From: an uncultured Lachnospiraceae bacterium
Lineage (GTDB): Bacteria; Bacillota; Clostridia; Lachnospirales; Lachnospiraceae
Assembly: GCA_900548905.1 (NCBI GenBank)
Contig: URMK01000025.1
Coordinates: forward strand, 24,224-88,223
DNA length: 64,000 nt
Direction: 5' to 3'
A program made the translations under genes and the position numbers. Positions 44,069-52,927 of the stretch are shown one piece after another; position 1 is the stretch's first letter; every line of letters begins with the position of its first letter. A model generated the notes under the pieces. The model had not been told where the DNA came from and did not search any database. It saw nothing but the letters and a program-made list of their open reading frames with translations.

Positions 44069-45685
44069 TTACTGATTTTTTGCTGCAAAGGCCTCATACT
44101 GTGTTTTCATAGCTTCCGTCACCTTATCCAGTCCGGCAGCTTCCAGTTTTCCTTTAAATTCATTAAATTTGGCTTCCGTATTGTCGCCGTAAATACCAAG
44201 GGAAAAGCTGTATTCATACTCATCCACAATCGAATTGACAACGGAAAGCTCTGTGGCAACGGAAGAAGAGTCAAAAGTAAACCCTGCTACTTCCGCAAAC
44301 AGTTCCCTGGAATCAATGCTGTCACTAATCGCCAGCCTTCTTTCATCGGTTCCTGCCATAACCGGCTCATCTGCACGGTTCAGCGCCCAGCCCCAGCTGT
44401 TCCAGCTGTAATTCCCGGCAGCCTCCAATACCATTCTCTGTCCATCCTCGTTCAGATCCCAGTGTTCCCCCCGGATTCCCCCTAAAAGGGTACGGTTCAA
44501 ATCCACATCGCTTTTCATATAATCAAGAACAAGAGCCGCTCTCTCCGGATGCTTGGAGTTGGTGGCAATGGCGATCATATCTCCGTTGTAACGGCTTCTT
44601 GCCATATGGATATCCGGAGATACATCATATACACTGAAGGTCCCCAGTCCGGCCTTTTCCAGCTTTTCACCGGCATCAACCGCCGAGAAGTTCCAACCTA
44701 TACAGCCTGATGTCCCATTTTCAAAATAAGCGGTTGCATCGTTGGTATCATTAATCGCATCCTTTGACCAAACACCTTCTGCTGCCAGCTCCGCCATTTC
44801 CTCCGCATAATCCAGATACAAATCTGATGTATAAAGATAAAGCACCGAATCCCACGCAGGAAGCTCCTCCTTATTGCCTGCATTATAAAAATAGTCAAAG
44901 CCTTCGGTAAAGTAATCGTAACCCTTTGCCTGTAAATACGGCTCTAATGTCTGGTTTCTGTTGGCATTGGTATTCAGGGCAACCACACCTGTTTCACTCT
45001 GCACCTTAGCCAGCTCCTTCAGGAATACTTTAAAGCTGTCCCAATCCTCCGGTTCCGTCAGCTGATATTTATCTATCAAATCCTTTCTTGCCACAATAAA
45101 ATCATAGTTACTGAAGGATGCATTCCCTTTCGGCACCGCAAATAATTTATCTCCTATCTTAGCCTGCTCCCAGCTTACCTCCGGCTGCTGTTCAAAGGTA
45201 TAGGGAAGATATGTCTGCACAAAATCCATATCCATTTCCTTGAAGGCGCCCTTGGCAGCTTCTTCGTTATAGTAGCACCAGGAAGCGGTATAGATTAGAT
45301 CCACGTTTTCCCCTCCTGCCAGTACCAGGGAATACTTCGTCTGGTAATCGCTCCAGTTCAGGAATTTGATTTCCAGTGTGGAATTCAGGTTCGGCAGGAG
45401 ATATTTACTGTTTACTTCCTCCAGCACCTTTTTCATATCCTTTGGTTCATCCCCCAGCACATACAAGACAATATTTTCTGTTTCCGCCAAATCATAGCCC
45501 TTTCCATAATAAGGGCTTTCCGGTGAAACGGCCTCTTCCCGGGCCTGCTCCTGCGCGGTCTCCTGTACCGGCGCCGCACCCGCTCCTTCCTGTCCGGTAT
45601 CCGCTGCACCTGAACAGGCGCACAGCCCCGCGGTCATTACAACGGCAACCAGTACAGACAGCTTTTTCATCCATTTGTTTTTCAT
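44069..45685 (-). CDS. Solute-binding lipoprotein (DUF3502 type)
   Basis: A 538-residue binding protein. Lipobox LCAC with Cys24, an Ala/Glu/Gln-rich linker to about 55, then the two-lobe domain. The C-terminal 'YSFSLGIYGDNTEAKFNEFKGKLEAAGLDKVTEAMKTQYEAF' is typical of the DUF3502 group. It is anchored outside the membrane and serves the two permeases upstream in the operon. AAGGAGGG before the ATG. Gene order (permeases first) differs from the other two importers in the window. Confidence 0.9.
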   Translation of the reverse strand: MKNKWMKKLSVLVAVVMTAGLCACSGAADTGQEGAGAAPVQETAQEQAREEAVSPESPYYGKGYDLAETENIVLYVLGDEPKDMKKVLEEVNSKYLLPNLNSTLEIKFLNWSDYQTKYSLVLAGGENVDLIYTASWCYYNEEAAKGAFKEMDMDFVQTYLPYTFEQQPEVSWEQAKIGDKLFAVPKGNASFSNYDFIVARKDLIDKYQLTEPEDWDSFKVFLKELAKVQSETGVVALNTNANRNQTLEPYLQAKGYDYFTEGFDYFYNAGNKEELPAWDSVLYLYTSDLYLDYAEEMAELAAEGVWSKDAINDTNDATAYFENGTSGCIGWNFSAVDAGEKLEKAGLGTFSVYDVSPDIHMARSRYNGDMIAIATNSKHPERAALVLDYMKSDVDLNRTLLGGIRGEHWDLNEDGQRMVLEAAGNYSWNSWGWALNRADEPVMAGTDERRLAISDSIDSRELFAEVAGFTFDSSSVATELSVVNSIVDEYEYSFSLGIYGDNTEAKFNEFKGKLEAAGLDKVTEAMKTQYEAFAAKNQ

Positions 45686-45767
45686 GATAACCCTCCTTAA
45701 ATTTATGAATAAAGTTCTCGTAACTGTTCCTTTTTTACAGCTACGGATTTCTTTATTTGTGTTTTCT

Positions 45768-46661
45768 TCAGCCCTTTACGGCTCCTATTGTCATTCCTTT
45801 TACAAAATACTTCTGAAGGAACGGATACAACAGGATAATAGGTCCGGTTGCAATTACTGTCATGGACAGTTTCAACCCTTCCGTTGGCACCTGTCCCACC
45901 TGCATTCCTGTCATGGATGCAATTCTCTTAAGCGCTTCGGAGCTGTTGAGAATATTCTGAAGCGTATACTGCAGATTCCAGGTTCCTCCCGTACTCATAA
46001 ACAACATGCAGTTATACCAGTCGTTCCAGTAGGTAAGAGCGGTAAAAAGCCCTATTGTGGCAATCAGCGGTTTTGCCGTCGGCAGTATAATCCTCCAGAA
46101 AATATAGAAGTCACCCGCCCCGTCCACCTTGGCTGCCTCTGTCAGTTCAAACGGAATGCCTTTCATAAAGCTTTTTGCTATAATCATGTTCCAAACGGAA
46201 AACAAACACGGCAGAATGAGCGAATAGATATGGTTATTGAATTTAAAAAACTTGGAACACATTAAATACCACGGAACAAGGCCGCCGCTGAACAGGGTGG
46301 TAAAGAAAAAGAAGAAAGAAATCTTATTTCTCCAGGGAAAATCCGGCCTTGCCAGTACATAACCCGTCATAGCCGACAATCCCACCGCAATTACCGTTCC
46401 TGTTGCCGTAACAAATAAAGTGATGCCATAGGCCTGTATAATTGTGTCCGGACTTTTAAACGCCATTTTATAAGCTTCCATGGAAAAATTCCGGGCTGTC
46501 AGGATAAAGCTGTAGCCTTCCGTCAGTATCGTGCTCTCTTTGGTAAAGGAACCAACCAATATCAGGTAAAATGGAAGCAGACATACGATTGCAAACAATG
46601 TTACCATCACATAGGCAATACCCATAAAAATTTTTTCATCTTTGCCTTTTTTCATTTTCAT
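45768..46661 (-). CDS. ABC importer permease (YtcP type)
   Basis: A 297-residue permease with intact EAA loop ('IPFELTEAAKVDGAGDF', about 180-196) and C-terminal 'FVKGMTIGAVKG'. ATG 46661 follows GGGGAGG; the longer frame would begin inside the partner permease. Second gene of the GH98 operon, whose start codon lies 16 nt after the partner's stop. Like the others, it has no ATPase gene nearby. Confidence 0.92.
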   Translation of the reverse strand: MKMKKGKDEKIFMGIAYVMVTLFAIVCLLPFYLILVGSFTKESTILTEGYSFILTARNFSMEAYKMAFKSPDTIIQAYGITLFVTATGTVIAVGLSAMTGYVLARPDFPWRNKISFFFFFTTLFSGGLVPWYLMCSKFFKFNNHIYSLILPCLFSVWNMIIAKSFMKGIPFELTEAAKVDGAGDFYIFWRIILPTAKPLIATIGLFTALTYWNDWYNCMLFMSTGGTWNLQYTLQNILNSSEALKRIASMTGMQVGQVPTEGLKLSMTVIATGPIILLYPFLQKYFVKGMTIGAVKG

Positions 46662-46677
46662 AATATCCTCCCCATCA

Positions 46678-47595
46678 TTAAAACAGTGTATAATCCGGGT
46701 CAATCCTCTTGACAAGCGTATTCACCGAGATTATGGTGACAAAGCAAAGTACGGACTGATAAAAGCCTGCTGCGGCCGACATTCCGATATTGGGAGTGGT
46801 AATCAGCGAGCGGTAAACAAAGGTATCAATCACATCCGACGTCTCCAGAAGAAGCTGGTTATTTCCCACAAGCTGATAGAACATACCGAAGTCTCCGCGG
46901 AATATATTCCCGACTGCCAAAAGGAACATGATAAAAATAGTGGGCTTCAGGCCAGGGATCGTTATATATCGTATTTTCTTCCAGATATCGGCGCCGTCTA
47001 TAGAGGCGGCTTCAAATATTTCCTGATTCAAACCCGCAATAGCTGCCAGATATACCACTGTTCCGTATCCGGTCTGCTTCCACAATCTGATACAGACCAT
47101 TACTATGGGCCACTGTTTTACCTGCTGGTAAATACTGAAATCCTCCATGCCAAACGTGCTGAGGATATTGCTCAAAACCCCGTTCTGTCCAAATATATTG
47201 AGCATTACAGTGGAAACCACTACCCAGGAAATAAAATACGGAAGAAACATAAATGCCTGGGCCGCCTTTTTGAATGTTTTTTTCGTAATTTCGCTCAGCA
47301 TTATTGCAAATCCGACTTCAAAAATCACACCGAAAACAATAAAAGCCAGATTATACAGAAGGGTATTTCGTGTCAGCGCCCACAGCTTACCGGATATTTT
47401 CAGGTAGGCAAAGTTCTGCAGCCCGCACCATGGGCTTCCCAGAATCCCGTCATTATAGTTATAATTTTTAAACGCTATCATTATCCCGAACATAGGAATA
47501 TAGCTGAAAATTACCACATAAAGCAAAGCCGGCAGGAGCATATACAGCAATGTCCTGTTTTTCCGTACCTGTATCCAGAATCCTCTTTTCTTCAT
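46678..47595 (-). CDS. ABC importer permease (LplB type)
   Basis: A 305-residue permease; 'VRKNRTLLYMLLPALLYVVIFSYIPMFGIMIAFKNY' is the typical N-terminus, and the EAA loop reads 'FEAASIDGADIWKK'. ATG 47595 is chosen for its GGGGAAG site and family start. First gene of the GH98 operon, behind a near-consensus promoter flanked by regulator-type direct repeats. Confidence 0.92.
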   Translation of the reverse strand: MKKRGFWIQVRKNRTLLYMLLPALLYVVIFSYIPMFGIMIAFKNYNYNDGILGSPWCGLQNFAYLKISGKLWALTRNTLLYNLAFIVFGVIFEVGFAIMLSEITKKTFKKAAQAFMFLPYFISWVVVSTVMLNIFGQNGVLSNILSTFGMEDFSIYQQVKQWPIVMVCIRLWKQTGYGTVVYLAAIAGLNQEIFEAASIDGADIWKKIRYITIPGLKPTIFIMFLLAVGNIFRGDFGMFYQLVGNNQLLLETSDVIDTFVYRSLITTPNIGMSAAAGFYQSVLCFVTIISVNTLVKRIDPDYTLF

Positions 47596-47663
47596 TATTC
47601 TTCCCCTGTATTCTCCATACGACGTATTTATGCCGGACGGCACTTGTTATTATCTACAGCGTC

Positions 47664-47693
47664 ATTATATGTATTTCTTCTCCATGTCCTCAA
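47664..47693 (-). promoter_or_regulatory. Strong promoter of the GH98 importer operon
   Basis: On the minus strand TTGAGG (47688-47693) and a perfect TATAAT (47664-47669) are 18 nt apart, about 68 nt before the permease ATG. A direct-repeat element abuts the -35 box. Confidence 0.7.
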
Positions 47694-47694
47694 T

Positions 47695-47764
47695 AGTAAA
47701 TTCTCCTGTCTGCTGGAAGAACCCATGAAAATAGTAGTAAATTCTTTGACTTCTAGTAAATTCT
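47695..47764 (-). promoter_or_regulatory. Three direct repeats, probable YesN binding sites
   Basis: AGTAAATTCT occurs at 47695-47704, 47736-47745 and 47755-47764, all in the same direction, with spacings of 41 and 19 bp (near four and two helical turns). AraC-type dimers bind such direct repeats upstream of the -35 box. The divergent yesN gene at 47902 encodes the obvious candidate. Confidence 0.65.
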
Positions 47765-47853
47765 TCCACTCGCTCCTAAGTTTATGGAAACCCCGTTTTC
47801 CTTGTGTTACAATCAGTTTATAGTAAAGACGGAAATTATTGTAGTATAAATGC

Positions 47854-47879
47854 AACCGTTCAGACAGGTCTGAACGGTT
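47854..47879. repeat. Perfect palindrome with GTTCAGAC core
   Basis: AACCGTTCAGAC (47854-47865) and GTCTGAACGGTT (47868-47879) pair perfectly across a 2-nt centre, 22 bp before the yesN start codon. It belongs to the same repeat family as 40247-40278. Its place in the yesN leader means that a transcript would fold here just before the ribosome site. Confidence 0.7.
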
Positions 47880-47901
47880 ACGTATAAACGGAGAGAGCTT
47901 T

Positions 47902-49431
47902 ATGAACCTGTTACTGGTAGATGACGAATATCATGTCAGAAAAAAACTGCTGGATAAAATCGATTGGAAGGCCCTGGGTATTGAACGTGTCCTGGAAGCA
48001 GGGGACGGGGAACAGGGATACGAAATCGCGGGACATGTGAAAATAGATATCCTTATCTCCGATATCCGCATGCCCCGGATGGACGGCATAGAAATGGCAG
48101 CCGCTATCAGGGAACTGTATCCTGACTGTGTCATACTCTTTTTAAGCGGCTATTCGGATAAGGAATACCTCCGTTCCGCAATCTCACTCCATGCCCTTTC
48201 GTATATAGATAAACCGGTTTCACCGGAACAGGTCATTGCCGCCGTTAAGGAAGCTGTCTCCTACTGCAGTAACCTGCAGAATTCCGCTTTTGCCTCCAAA
48301 ATAAAGGAAGCCCGGCTGGTCCGGCTGCTTTGTGTACCCAAGCCGGACGCAGGCCAGTTATCTTCTCTTTTGGAAGACTGTTCCCTTTCTCTTCTCCATT
48401 TTGCGGATTCCCGGACGATTCTGATACAGATCCTTTCCGGTGACGGGATTCCTTCCGGTCTTACCGATAAATTAGGCGGCTTACTCACGCACAGCGGACT
48501 TCGTTATATTTTAGGAGATCATCATGATAATATACTTGTCATCCATCTGCTGTCAGATAAGGAAAAGCTGGTTTCTTCCCTTACAGAACCCTTTTTCCAA
48601 TCACTGTTCCAAAGAGCCTCCTATTTACTGAAGAATACATCTTACTTTATAGCCGTAGGTGCTATAGCCGAAAATATACAGGAGATCTATCATTCCTATC
48701 AGTCTGCTGTTATAAGCCTGCAGCAAAACTTCTTCCTCGGCATGAACTCCGTTTCCTTTGCCGGTCTTTCCGTATCCCCGGAGTTTGTCCCGGATGAAAG
48801 CTTCCGCCGCGGGCTTCTGGGTTCGGTAAAGCAGAATGATCCCGGCACCTGCTTCTTACTTCTGCAGTCCTTGTATGAATCTTACCAGCAGCATCCTACC
48901 GGCCTGATCAGTGTGGTAAGAGAAAATTACTATGGGATTCTTTCCCAGTTGTTCCAGCATTGCCTCATCCACCATATCGCCTTTCCGTCTGCAAGCAATC
49001 AGCAGCTTTGGGACGTTATTTCCTCCGCCGCCACACTACGGGAGCTGCATACCATTGCCGTTAACCTGTATCAGTCTTACTTTGATTTTATAAGGACTAA
49101 TGAGTCCCGGCTGTCCGTCTCCGGGAAACTGAAGAAGCTCATCGAAGAAAATTACGGGAACCCCGGGCTTGGCCTGCAGTTTTTGAGTGAACGCCTGAAA
49201 TTATCGCAGTCTTATATCAGCCAGCTTTTCAAGCAGGAAACCGGAACAACAATTAACCAGTATATTATATCCTACCGGATTGATATGGCTTCCTCCCTGC
49301 TTCTTAAGAGTGATCAGAAAATATCCGATATCGCAGGCTGCTGCGGTTTTACCGATCAAAATTATTTTACGAAGCTGTTTAAGAAATATACAGGAATGAC
49401 ACCCTCTGCATACAGAGGCTGTATTTCTTAG
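47902..49431 (+). CDS. YesN-type response regulator (REC + AraC HTH)
   Basis: A 509-residue regulator. Receiver domain 1-120 with 'VDDE' acidic pair, phospho-acceptor Asp54 in 'ILISDIRMP' and Lys in 'LSYIDKPVS'. A variable middle follows, with the AraC double HTH at about 410-505 ('LGLQFLSERLKLSQSYISQLFKQETGTTINQYI'). It precedes its sensor kinase gene by 14 nt and is divergent from the GH98 importer operon, whose control region carries AraC-type direct repeats. Activation of that operon on sugar sensing is inferred. Confidence 0.93.
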   Translation: MNLLLVDDEYHVRKKLLDKIDWKALGIERVLEAGDGEQGYEIAGHVKIDILISDIRMPRMDGIEMAAAIRELYPDCVILFLSGYSDKEYLRSAISLHALSYIDKPVSPEQVIAAVKEAVSYCSNLQNSAFASKIKEARLVRLLCVPKPDAGQLSSLLEDCSLSLLHFADSRTILIQILSGDGIPSGLTDKLGGLLTHSGLRYILGDHHDNILVIHLLSDKEKLVSSLTEPFFQSLFQRASYLLKNTSYFIAVGAIAENIQEIYHSYQSAVISLQQNFFLGMNSVSFAGLSVSPEFVPDESFRRGLLGSVKQNDPGTCFLLLQSLYESYQQHPTGLISVVRENYYGILSQLFQHCLIHHIAFPSASNQQLWDVISSAATLRELHTIAVNLYQSYFDFIRTNESRLSVSGKLKKLIEENYGNPGLGLQFLSERLKLSQSYISQLFKQETGTTINQYIISYRIDMASSLLLKSDQKISDIAGCCGFTDQNYFTKLFKKYTGMTPSAYRGCIS

Positions 49432-49445
49432 AAAAGGATATTGTT

Positions 49446-51281
49446 ATGAATTTTTTCAACAAGCTGAAATCTGCTTACTTATATGATCTGAAGATGGAGT
49501 ATAAGCTTCTTATTTCCCATCTCACACTTTCTGTTCTTGCTATTCTTCTGCTTACGGCGCTGCTCTATACCAACTCCGCACGGATCCTGGAACGGAAGCT
49601 GCTTAATTCCGCAGAAGCCACTTCTGAGAAAATCACATTGTCCCTGGAAAATATCATTCAGAAATATGATAATATGACATACAGCTTTTCCATGATGGAA
49701 ACCGTCACGGACATTTTTTCCCACCCCGGCCCTGATTACGATTACAGCGGAATCCGTAAGGACAGAAGTGAATTTGAGAAGGCCATGTATTCCTGTATTC
49801 CCATACAAATAAGAAATTCGGTTACCGATTGCGATATCCGTGTGTTCTTTGATGATTCCTTTCCCTATTTCAATAATGAAACCCGTTATTCCACGTATTC
49901 CTCTATTAAAACGGAAGACTGGTTTACCCGCGTGTATTCTTCTTATCATAAGGATCGGACTTCATTCTATATTCTTTCTTCCAAAGAACTTGCAGAATAT
50001 AAAGAGGAGATTTTTCTGTCAATAGCCCGTGTCATTCCTGATAAAAATTATTATCCTTCCCCGCTTGCAGTGATACGGCTCGATTTTTCAGGCGGCTATC
50101 TGAATGAGGCCATAAACCCCAATAATTTTGACAATGCCCTGACCTTCCTGGTATCTGAAGAAACAGGAAACCTGATCGCATTATCCGCAGAGGGCACGGA
50201 ACCTCTGTATGAAGAATTAACCGGATCCGTCCCCGTTCCGGACAAAAACACACTGGATTCCTGGAAAAAGTTCCAATTGGAAGGAATCGATTATTTTGTA
50301 ATCCGCCAGTCACTCCAGTCCTACCCGCTGACACTGATAACGATGCTTCCCGCCAGCAGTCTGTTAAGCGAATATTACATACACCGCAATTTTACTTTTC
50401 TTATAGGAGGAATTCTTCTGGTTTTCTGCCTCTTTTTATCCACTGTATTATCGAAAACCATGTCCGGAAGAATCATACGCCTTACCTCCCGGATGAGGCA
50501 TGTAAAAAAAGGCGAACTGATTCCTCTGCCCGCTTCTTTCATTCAGGGTAAGGACGAAATCGGAGAATTGACAAGTACTTATAATTACATGATACACGCC
50601 ATGCAGGAGCTGATTGAAAAGGAATATCTTCTCGGCCAGGAAACAAAAACAGCGGAGCTTAAAATCCTGCAGGCACAGATCAATCCCCATTTCCTTTACA
50701 ATACACTGGATATGATTCAATGGTTTGCCGAAGAAGGGATGCTTACTCAGATTGAAGATGCCGTATCCTCTTTGGCAACCTTTTACCGGCTCAGCCTGAG
50801 CAACGGAAAAGAATTTATCCCGCTGAGAGAGGAAGCAGAACACGTACGTTCCTATATCCGTCTTCAAAAGCTGCGCTTTCCCGACACATTTATTTATGAA
50901 GAGGAATTCGACAAAGACCTGATGGAATACCTGATACCGAAAACTACCCTTCAACCCCTGGTAGAAAATGCAATTACCCATGGTCTGCAGGAAAGTAAGA
51001 AAATACCCGGACATCTTTCTATAAGGATAGAAAAAGAAAACGGCAAAACTATTATCATCCGCATAACCGATGATGGGATTGGCATGAAAAAATCTCCCCT
51101 CACTATGCCAAACAGAGGCACCGTTCAAGGGAAAAACGGACATGGCTACGGCATACACAATGTATCTTCCCGTCTCACACTGCTGTATGGCCCCGGCTAT
51201 GGACTTTCCTTTGAAAATAATACGCCGGAAGGCACCATTGCCATTGTCCGGCTTCCGATTCCGGAAGGGACAGGCCTATAA
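49446..51281 (+). CDS. YesM-type sensor histidine kinase
   Basis: A 611-residue membrane sensor: TM1 about 25-43, extracellular domain to about 305, TM2 'FLIGGILLVFCLFLSTVL', HAMP, and His_kinase with the phospho-acceptor in 'QAQINPHFLYNTLDM'. The ATPase domain has 'TLQPLVENAITHGLQ' (N box), 'DDGIG' and 'GHGYGIHNV' (G boxes). It forms a two-component pair with the regulator upstream. The extracellular domain is dCache-like by length. Expected signal: the oligosaccharide imported by the GH98 system. Confidence 0.92.
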   Translation: MNFFNKLKSAYLYDLKMEYKLLISHLTLSVLAILLLTALLYTNSARILERKLLNSAEATSEKITLSLENIIQKYDNMTYSFSMMETVTDIFSHPGPDYDYSGIRKDRSEFEKAMYSCIPIQIRNSVTDCDIRVFFDDSFPYFNNETRYSTYSSIKTEDWFTRVYSSYHKDRTSFYILSSKELAEYKEEIFLSIARVIPDKNYYPSPLAVIRLDFSGGYLNEAINPNNFDNALTFLVSEETGNLIALSAEGTEPLYEELTGSVPVPDKNTLDSWKKFQLEGIDYFVIRQSLQSYPLTLITMLPASSLLSEYYIHRNFTFLIGGILLVFCLFLSTVLSKTMSGRIIRLTSRMRHVKKGELIPLPASFIQGKDEIGELTSTYNYMIHAMQELIEKEYLLGQETKTAELKILQAQINPHFLYNTLDMIQWFAEEGMLTQIEDAVSSLATFYRLSLSNGKEFIPLREEAEHVRSYIRLQKLRFPDTFIYEEEFDKDLMEYLIPKTTLQPLVENAITHGLQESKKIPGHLSIRIEKENGKTIIIRITDDGIGMKKSPLTMPNRGTVQGKNGHGYGIHNVSSRLTLLYGPGYGLSFENNTPEGTIAIVRLPIPEGTGL

Positions 51282-51305
51282 AATATTGGAACGACAGAGT
51301 CCCCG

Positions 51306-51598
51306 GGGTGTAGATAAAAAAGCAGGCGCCGCCCGGGGCCGGCAGGTTCTTTTCCGGGCCGCCATAGCCCTTCCCGGCAGCTGTCCCCGGGCAATCAGTG
51401 ATTCCTGGAAGGGGCGTCTAAAAACGCCAGTCCTTACGCTGCGTTCTTTGCAGCGTTAGTACTGCTGCGTTTTTAGCCGAGTGAGAACGTCCCCTGTAAG
51501 GAACACTGACTGCCCGGGGACAGCTGCCGGGAAGGGCTATGGCGGCCCGGAAAAGAACCTGCCGACCCCGGGCGGCGCCTGCTTTTTTATCTACACCC
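51306..51598. repeat. 293-nt giant inverted repeat / nested hairpin
   Basis: Arms 51306-51405 and 51499-51598 (about 100 nt each) are inverted copies with only a few mismatches and one indel. Inside, CTAAAAACGC (51418-51427) pairs with GCGTTTTTAG (51467-51476), and ACGCTGC (51436-51442) with GCAGCGT (51450-51456). The whole segment folds into one long rod with a bulge near 51477-51486. It fills most of the 404-bp gap between the sensor kinase and the beta-propeller gene. No protein is encoded in it. It could be a MITE-like element or a structured RNA; no target duplication was found. Confidence 0.85.
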
Positions 51599-51611
51599 AG
51601 CCGGTCCCTCT

Positions 51612-51639
51612 TTGCGCCCTGTCCATCTTGTGTTATACT
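51612..51639 (+). promoter_or_regulatory. Probable promoter of the beta-propeller gene
   Basis: TTGCGC (51612-51617) and TATACT (51634-51639) are spaced 16 nt, and the -10 box has the extended TGTTATACT form. It lies 47 nt before the ATG, just past the giant hairpin. Confidence 0.45.
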
Positions 51640-51685
51640 TTAACTGTTCCGTACCTTCACAGTTTCATGAAAGGCCTGGATTACC

Positions 51686-52696
51686 ATGAAGAAAAAGACG
51701 ACGACTATTCTTTCTGTCTGCATCGTTTTCCTGCTTATTTTTCTGTCGGCTGCCGGAATACTGTTTTATATCCGACGCACCCGCACCCGGGAAGCCTTCC
51801 TCCAGCTTTCCGAAGTAAACGAAGCCTCCAAGGAAGAAAAGGACCCCCGGGTCAATCCTTACTTTGACCTGAGCGTCCCCACCTATATTACAAAACTGCA
51901 GGATACCTATTTCCTGGTGGACTGTTATCATGATGAGATCATTTACAGCGATTCCCTGACACGTCCGTTAAATGAATGGGAGATTATGACAGATGAAATC
52001 AACCGGGGACATACCGTCGCCGGTGACGGAGAAGTCTGGCTGGCTGATGATACGGAGAACAACCGTATCCTGATATTCGAGCAAGAGAACGGCCGCTTTA
52101 TCCATACCCAGACCTTTTCCGATATCGGCATAAGGCCCCATTATATCGTTTATGATGAAAAAAACCGCTGTTTTTATGCCCTCAGCTCCATGACCGGAGA
52201 ACTCTATGTGTTCGCCCGGGAAAAAGATTCCACCCGCATGGTATTAAAGGATATCCGTTCCATTGATAAACTGAACGGGATTTATGTCCGCTCCTTCACC
52301 ATTATGGGGGATGCGATCTATTTCGTATCCGGTAATTCCACCATTATCCGGGCAAGGCTTTCAGATTTAAAAATACTGGAGGAATATCCGGTTCCCCCGG
52401 AAATTGCCGGGATGGTCCAGCTTATTAAAATAGAAGATTATTATTATATTACCGTTTCCACGGATGCGGATTTCAATCAGGATTACGCTACTTTTATACG
52501 GACTAAAGATCTGCGTTCCCTGGCTGACGGGGATTATGAGGATATTTATTCGTATTTTATCGGCGGCGGGACCCCTTATTATATTACCGCCTTTGACGGC
52601 CATTATTATCTCACCGAACACCGGCTTCCGGGTCATTCCGTGTGGCAGTTTGATGTGGAGGATAATGAAATTATTAATGTTGTTCCGGTTTACTAA
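51686..52696 (+). CDS. Membrane-anchored beta-propeller protein of unknown function
   Basis: A 336-residue protein. One N-terminal membrane helix (about 7-28) anchors it with the rest outside. From residue 55 on there are repeated four-stranded units such as 'TYFLVDCYHDEIIYSD', 'GEVWLADDTENNRILIFEQENGRFI', 'NRCFYALSSMTGELYVFARE' and 'GDAIYFVSGNSTIIRARLSDLKILEEYP', the look of an NHL/YncE-type propeller of six or seven blades. No catalytic motif is seen. GAAAGG serves as ribosome site. It stands alone; function unknown. Confidence 0.75.
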   Translation: MKKKTTTILSVCIVFLLIFLSAAGILFYIRRTRTREAFLQLSEVNEASKEEKDPRVNPYFDLSVPTYITKLQDTYFLVDCYHDEIIYSDSLTRPLNEWEIMTDEINRGHTVAGDGEVWLADDTENNRILIFEQENGRFIHTQTFSDIGIRPHYIVYDEKNRCFYALSSMTGELYVFAREKDSTRMVLKDIRSIDKLNGIYVRSFTIMGDAIYFVSGNSTIIRARLSDLKILEEYPVPPEIAGMVQLIKIEDYYYITVSTDADFNQDYATFIRTKDLRSLADGDYEDIYSYFIGGGTPYYITAFDGHYYLTEHRLPGHSVWQFDVEDNEIINVVPVY

Positions 52697-52732
52697 CGTG
52701 TGTCTGGTTACTATACAGTCATAAGTCAAACA

Positions 52733-52908
52733 CCCCGCCGCAAGAAACGGGGCATCAAACTTGAAACGCCATGAACCGCGGGGTATATGGTCTACGCTCC
52801 GCTTCGGTCGGTGCTAAACATGTGCCACCAGCACATAGCACCCCTCGCGGCAGTCGCCAACCGGACGCACAAGCGCGTTCGTTTGGCTCGTTGCCCGCGG
52901 AAATAAAT
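52733..52908. repeat. GC-rich structured intergenic repeat
   Basis: Between convergent genes lies about 175 bp of strongly folded sequence. CCCCG/CGGGG (52733-52752) forms a small hairpin. CCGCGGGG (52776-52783) pairs with CCCCTCGCGG (52841-52850). Within it GGTGCTA (52810-52816) pairs with TAGCACC (52836-52842), around TGTGC/GCACA. It is GC-rich while the genes to the right are AT-rich. It resembles dispersed repeats I have seen in Lachnospiraceae; that is recall. It may also end both transcripts. Confidence 0.55.
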
Positions 52909-52927
52909 GACATAACACTGACAATCA

